A DNA stretch of 47,312 bases from Actinopolymorpha sp. NPDC004070 (GTDB taxonomy: Bacteria > Actinomycetota > Actinomycetes > Propionibacteriales > Actinopolymorphaceae), in contig NZ_JBEXMJ010000024.1 in NCBI RefSeq assembly GCF_040610475.1, forward strand, positions 1 to 47,312, in the 5' to 3' direction. Of this stretch, positions 44,620-47,312 are shown piece after piece. The translations under genes and the position numbers were made by a program. The notes beneath the pieces were generated by a model, which made no database searches, was not told the DNA's origin, and saw only the letters and a list, made by a program, of their open reading frames with translations. Each line of letters opens with the position of its first letter. Positions within the stretch are counted from its first letter, which is position 1.

Positions 44620-45474
44620 GTGAACACTCCCGACGACGTGACCCCGGACGGGGCCGTCCCGGAGGGCGCCGCCCAGGAAATCCCCGAGGACTCCGTCGAC
44701 GTGCTCGAGCTGTTGCGCGAGGGGCGGCTGAACGTCGAGGGCCGGCTGGTGCAGGCGTCGAACGCGACGTTCTACTGCTCGATCGAGCTCGCGGGTGCCA
44801 CCGCGGCCGGCGTCTACAAGCCGGTCCGCGGTGAACGCCCGCTCTGGGACTTCCCGCACGGCAGCCTGGCCAGGCGGGAGGCGGCGACCTACCTGCTGTC
44901 GGTCGCGTCCGGCTGGGACCTCGTGCCGCCGACCGTGCTGCGCGACGGGCCGTTCGGCGAGGGCATGGTCCAGCTGTGGATCGACCACGATCCCGAGGAC
45001 GGCCTGATCGACGTCGTTCCCCGCCGGCAGGTCCCGCCGGGATGGCTGACCGTGCTGGACGCGTACGACGGCGACGGCGACGAGGTCAGCTTGGTGCACG
45101 CCGACGACGAACGGCTGCGCCGGCTCGCGGTCTTCGACACGGTGGTCAACAACGCCGACCGCAAGGGCGGCCACGTCCTCCTCGGAGACGACGGCCGGCT
45201 GCGGGGCGTCGACCACGGGCTGTGTTTCCATGAGGACGACAAGCTGCGCACGGTGCTGTGGGGCTGGGCCGGTCAGGCGTTGCCCGACGACTACGTCGAG
45301 GTGCTCGAACGCCTCGACAGCGACCTCGACGCCCGCGTCGGCGAGGCGCTGGCGATGCTGATCGAGCCGGCCGAGATCGTGGCGCTGCGCCTGCGCCTGA
45401 CCGGGCTGCTGGCCGCCCGGACCTTCCGCGAGCCCGGTGAGGGCTGGCCGTCGGTGCCCTGGCCGGTGTTCTGA
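44620..45474 (+). CDS. SCO1664-family protein (PI3/PI4-kinase-like fold)
   Basis: The 284-residue protein has features of the atypical kinase fold: [16 protein letters not shown] with the candidate ATP-binding Lys, then REAATYLLS, then [18 protein letters not shown] and [12 protein letters not shown], resembling the catalytic loop DxxxxNxDRHxxN and metal-binding Asp. Its substrate is unknown. GTG 44620 has GGGGAG eight bases upstream; GTG 44593, four bases after the DUF3090 stop, would add nine residues and is also possible. mshC follows 28 bases later, suggesting a functional link with mycothiol that has not, to my knowledge, been shown. Confidence 0.9.
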   Translation: MNTPDDVTPDGAVPEGAAQEIPEDSVDVLELLREGRLNVEGRLVQASNATFYCSIELAGATAAGVYKPVRGERPLWDFPHGSLARREAATYLLSVASGWDLVPPTVLRDGPFGEGMVQLWIDHDPEDGLIDVVPRRQVPPGWLTVLDAYDGDGDEVSLVHADDERLRRLAVFDTVVNNADRKGGHVLLGDDGRLRGVDHGLCFHEDDKLRTVLWGWAGQALPDDYVEVLERLDSDLDARVGEALAMLIEPAEIVALRLRLTGLLAARTFREPGEGWPSVPWPVF

Positions 45475-45502
45475 CGATGTTGGACCGCTAGGCTCGAACA
45501 CC

Positions 45503-46729
45503 ATGAAGGCTTGGTCGGCTCCCGAGGTTCCCCAGCTTCCCGGACCCGGGCAGGTGCCCATGGTCCACGACCAGGCCAGCGGCGGCCGCCGGCTGAGCGC
45601 TCGCGGACCGGACGCCCGCCTGTACGTCTGCGGCATCACGCCCTACGACGCCACGCACATCGGCCACTCGGCCACCTACGTGGCGTTCGACCTGCTGGGC
45701 CGGGCCTGGCGCGACGCCGGGCTCTCGGTCCACTACGTCCAGAACGTCACCGATGTCGACGACCCGCTGCTGGAGCGTGCCGACCAGACGGGGGAGCCGT
45801 GGCAGGCGCTGGCGCAGCGGCAGACCGACCTGTTCTGCGAGGACATGGCCGCCCTGCGGGTGCTCCCGCCGGAGGAGTTCGTCGGTGCGGTGGAGGCCAT
45901 CCCGTACATCGTCGAGGCGATCGAGGTGCTGCGCGGGCGCGGCGGCGCGTACGACGTCGACGGTGACATCTACTTCCCGGTCACGGCCGACCCGGCGTTC
46001 GGCCAGGTGTCCCGGCTGTCGGCCGCGGACATGCGTGCGCTGTTCGCCGAGCGCGGCGGTGACCCCGACCGGCCCGGCAAGCGCGACCCGCTGGACTCCC
46101 TGATGTGGCGGCACGAACGTCCGGGCGAGCCGGCCTGGGACACCGCCGTCGGCCGCGGCCGGCCGGGGTGGCACGTCGAGTGCGCCGCGATCGCGCTGAA
46201 GTACCTCGGCATGGGCTTCGACGTGCAGGGCGGCGGCTCGGACCTGATCTTCCCCCACCACGAGATGTGTGCCTCGGCCGCGCAGGTGCTCACCGGCGAG
46301 GCGCCGTTCGCGCACTCCTACGTCTACCAGGGGATGGTCGCCCTGGACGGCGAGAAGATGTCGAAGTCCAAGGGCAACCTCGTCTTCTCCTCCCGGCTGC
46401 GCGGCGACGGCGTCGACCCCAACGCGATCCGGCTGGCGGTGCTCGCCCACCACTACCGCGACGACTGGGAGTGGACGCCCGCCGGCCTGGCCGCGGCGAC
46501 CAACCGGCTCAGCCGCTGGCGTACCGCCGCGCTCCGGCCGGGCGGCGCCGACGCCGCGAAGGTGGTGCAGGGCGTGCGCGAGGCGCTGGCCGCCGACCTG
46601 GACGCCCCTGCCGCGCTGGCCGTGGTGGACGCCTGGGCCGACGAGACCCTGGCCGGCGGCGGCACCGACGAGGTCGCGCCGGCACTGGTCCGCGACGTGT
46701 GCGACGCCCTGCTCGGCGTACTGCTCTGA
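45503..46729 (+). CDS. mshC: Cysteine:1-D-myo-inosityl-2-amino-2-deoxy-alpha-D-glucopyranoside ligase (mycothiol synthesis)
   Basis: MshC (408 aa) uses ATP to join cysteine to GlcN-Ins, the third step of mycothiol synthesis. It derives from cysteinyl-tRNA synthetase: zinc-binding Cys43 and the HIGH signature ([15 protein letters not shown]), GWHVECA with further zinc ligands, [11 protein letters not shown], and KMSKS at 285-289. The tRNA-binding domain is shortened compared with CysS, which tells MshC from CysS. ATG 45503 starts at the usual [10 protein letters not shown]. Mycothiol is the main low-molecular-weight thiol of actinobacteria, which fixes the phylum of this window. Confidence 0.97.
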   Translation: MKAWSAPEVPQLPGPGQVPMVHDQASGGRRLSARGPDARLYVCGITPYDATHIGHSATYVAFDLLGRAWRDAGLSVHYVQNVTDVDDPLLERADQTGEPWQALAQRQTDLFCEDMAALRVLPPEEFVGAVEAIPYIVEAIEVLRGRGGAYDVDGDIYFPVTADPAFGQVSRLSAADMRALFAERGGDPDRPGKRDPLDSLMWRHERPGEPAWDTAVGRGRPGWHVECAAIALKYLGMGFDVQGGGSDLIFPHHEMCASAAQVLTGEAPFAHSYVYQGMVALDGEKMSKSKGNLVFSSRLRGDGVDPNAIRLAVLAHHYRDDWEWTPAGLAAATNRLSRWRTAALRPGGADAAKVVQGVREALAADLDAPAALAVVDAWADETLAGGGTDEVAPALVRDVCDALLGVLL

Positions 46730-46754
46730 CGCAGTCTGGTCAGCGAGCCGGAAG

Positions 46755-47219
46755 TCAGCGGGCAAGGAAGTCGGCGAGTACGCCGGTGAGCCTGCCCGGT
46801 GCGTCCTCCTGCACCAGGTGACCGGCGCCCTCGAACACCTCCGTGCGGGCGCCCGGGATCGCCGCGCCCAGCCGGTGCGCGTGCTCGACCGGCAGCCACT
46901 GGTCCTGCGCACCCCAGCCGACCAGCACGGGCAGGTCGAGTTCGGCGTACCGGTCCTCGATCTCCGCGGTGAACCGCTGGTCGCCCTGGGCGAGCTGCCG
47001 GTAGAACGCCGCCTGGCCGGGTTCACCGAGCCACGGCTCGACCACGGCGTCCAGCATCTCCGGAGCGAGCGGGCGCGCGGTACATGTCGACACGTAGCTG
47101 CGGACCAGCGCCTCGTGCTGGGCATCGGGCAACTGCGCGAACACCTCGCCGTGGCGACCGAGCAGGCGGAAGATCGCGCTGCCCCACGGGCGCAGCGCGA
47201 CGGCGTCCAGCAGCACCTG
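46755..47219 (-). pseudogene. Alpha/beta hydrolase, C-terminal half only, cut by an insertion
   Basis: The frame encodes about 154 residues of an alpha/beta hydrolase C-terminus: PVLVGWGAQDQWLPVEHAHRL carries the acidic residue, and FEGAGHLVQEDAP the catalytic His. The N-terminal half with the nucleophile elbow is missing. Reading upstream in frame, the codon at 47222-47220 is TGA, lying just inside sequence that looks like an insertion-element end. Normal family members are about 260-290 residues, so more than 100 residues are lost or separated. Without the nucleophile the fragment cannot be active. It is convergent with mshC. Confidence 0.7.
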
Positions 47220-47312
47220 TCAACGCTTCGCGAAAACTGACCCCGCGCGGGTTCGGGAAAGTTGACCCCCTGGCGGTTGGTTCAGCGGCGGTTGGTGCGG
47301 TTCTCTTTGGCG
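47218..47312. mobile_element. Probable end of an IS21-type insertion sequence, runs off the window
   Basis: At the break in the hydrolase the sequence becomes TGTCAACGCTTCGCGAAAAC, followed by two copies of a GAAA(A/G)(C/T)TGACCCC unit (47232-47244 and 47258-47270). Repeated GAAA-TGACC units at the end are typical of IS21-family termini, where they bind transposase. Further in, the minus strand reads AKENRTNRR and a stop at 47282-47284, which could be the basic C-terminal tail of a transposase or helper ATPase entering from the right. The second end and target duplication lie outside the window. Confidence 0.5.

Overview
The window is about 47 kb of very GC-rich chromosome with strong G/C third-position bias and many GTG starts. 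A mycothiol gene (mshC), F420-type LLM oxidoreductase, DUF3090, DUF5703 and SCO1664-family genes point to an actinobacterium. The mix of GxGYxYP protein, LplB/YtcP-type sugar transporter and TreY/TreZ suggests a soil Propionibacteriales-like organism (Kribbella or Actinopolymorpha relatives), but the genus is an inference.

Layout. 1-6.6 kb: start of a probable SOS-controlled HNH/DUF222 gene, a chloramphenicol phosphotransferase-like kinase, an orphan DNA methyltransferase, a TrmH-type RNA methyltransferase, an MBL-fold protein with a rubredoxin-like zinc ribbon, a fatty acid desaturase, a FhuF-like iron reductase and a zinc alcohol dehydrogenase. 6.6-11 kb: treZ-treY, making trehalose from glycogen ends. 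11-12.4 kb: an FAD monooxygenase behind a perfect 24-bp palindromic operator. 12.4-16.6 kb: nrdA-nrdB, whose beta subunit has the ligand set and Tyr-to-Phe change of class Ic (Chlamydia-type) ribonucleotide reductase. 17-23.8 kb: a carbohydrate locus with a Tat-exported GxGYxYP protein, a GntR/FCD regulator, a Tat lipoprotein binding protein and two permeases; no ATPase is present, so a shared MsiK-like ATPase is probably used. 24-30.5 kb: glutamate decarboxylase tightly coupled to a giant CtpH/CtpI-like P-type ATPase, then a small protein with a histone-H1-like Lys/Ala tail and a hydrophobic C-terminus. 30.5-32.6 kb: an HNH/DUF222 endonuclease. 32.8-36.2 kb: a diverged enolase lacking a catalytic His, then decayed sequence with an MFS-transporter remnant, then an XRE/MmyB-type regulator divergent from an SDR gene. 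37-46.7 kb: tRNA-Leu(GAG) and a core-genome block (M20 peptidase, DUF5703, aldo/keto reductase, LLM oxidoreductase, uppP, corA, histidine phosphatase, DUF3090, SCO1664-family, mshC) that resembles the Rv2141c-Rv2130c neighbourhood of Mycobacterium tuberculosis as I remember it. 46.7-47.3 kb: an alpha/beta hydrolase gene cut off by what looks like one end of an IS21-type element.

The strongest items for a second look are the class Ic ribonucleotide reductase, the gadB/giant P-type ATPase pair with a degenerate ATPase-like N-terminal half, the GxGYxYP sugar locus, the His-less enolase paralogue, and the insertion-truncated hydrolase. Several strong hairpins and palindromes were read directly from the sequence. 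Family assignments rest on recognised motifs; no database search was run.
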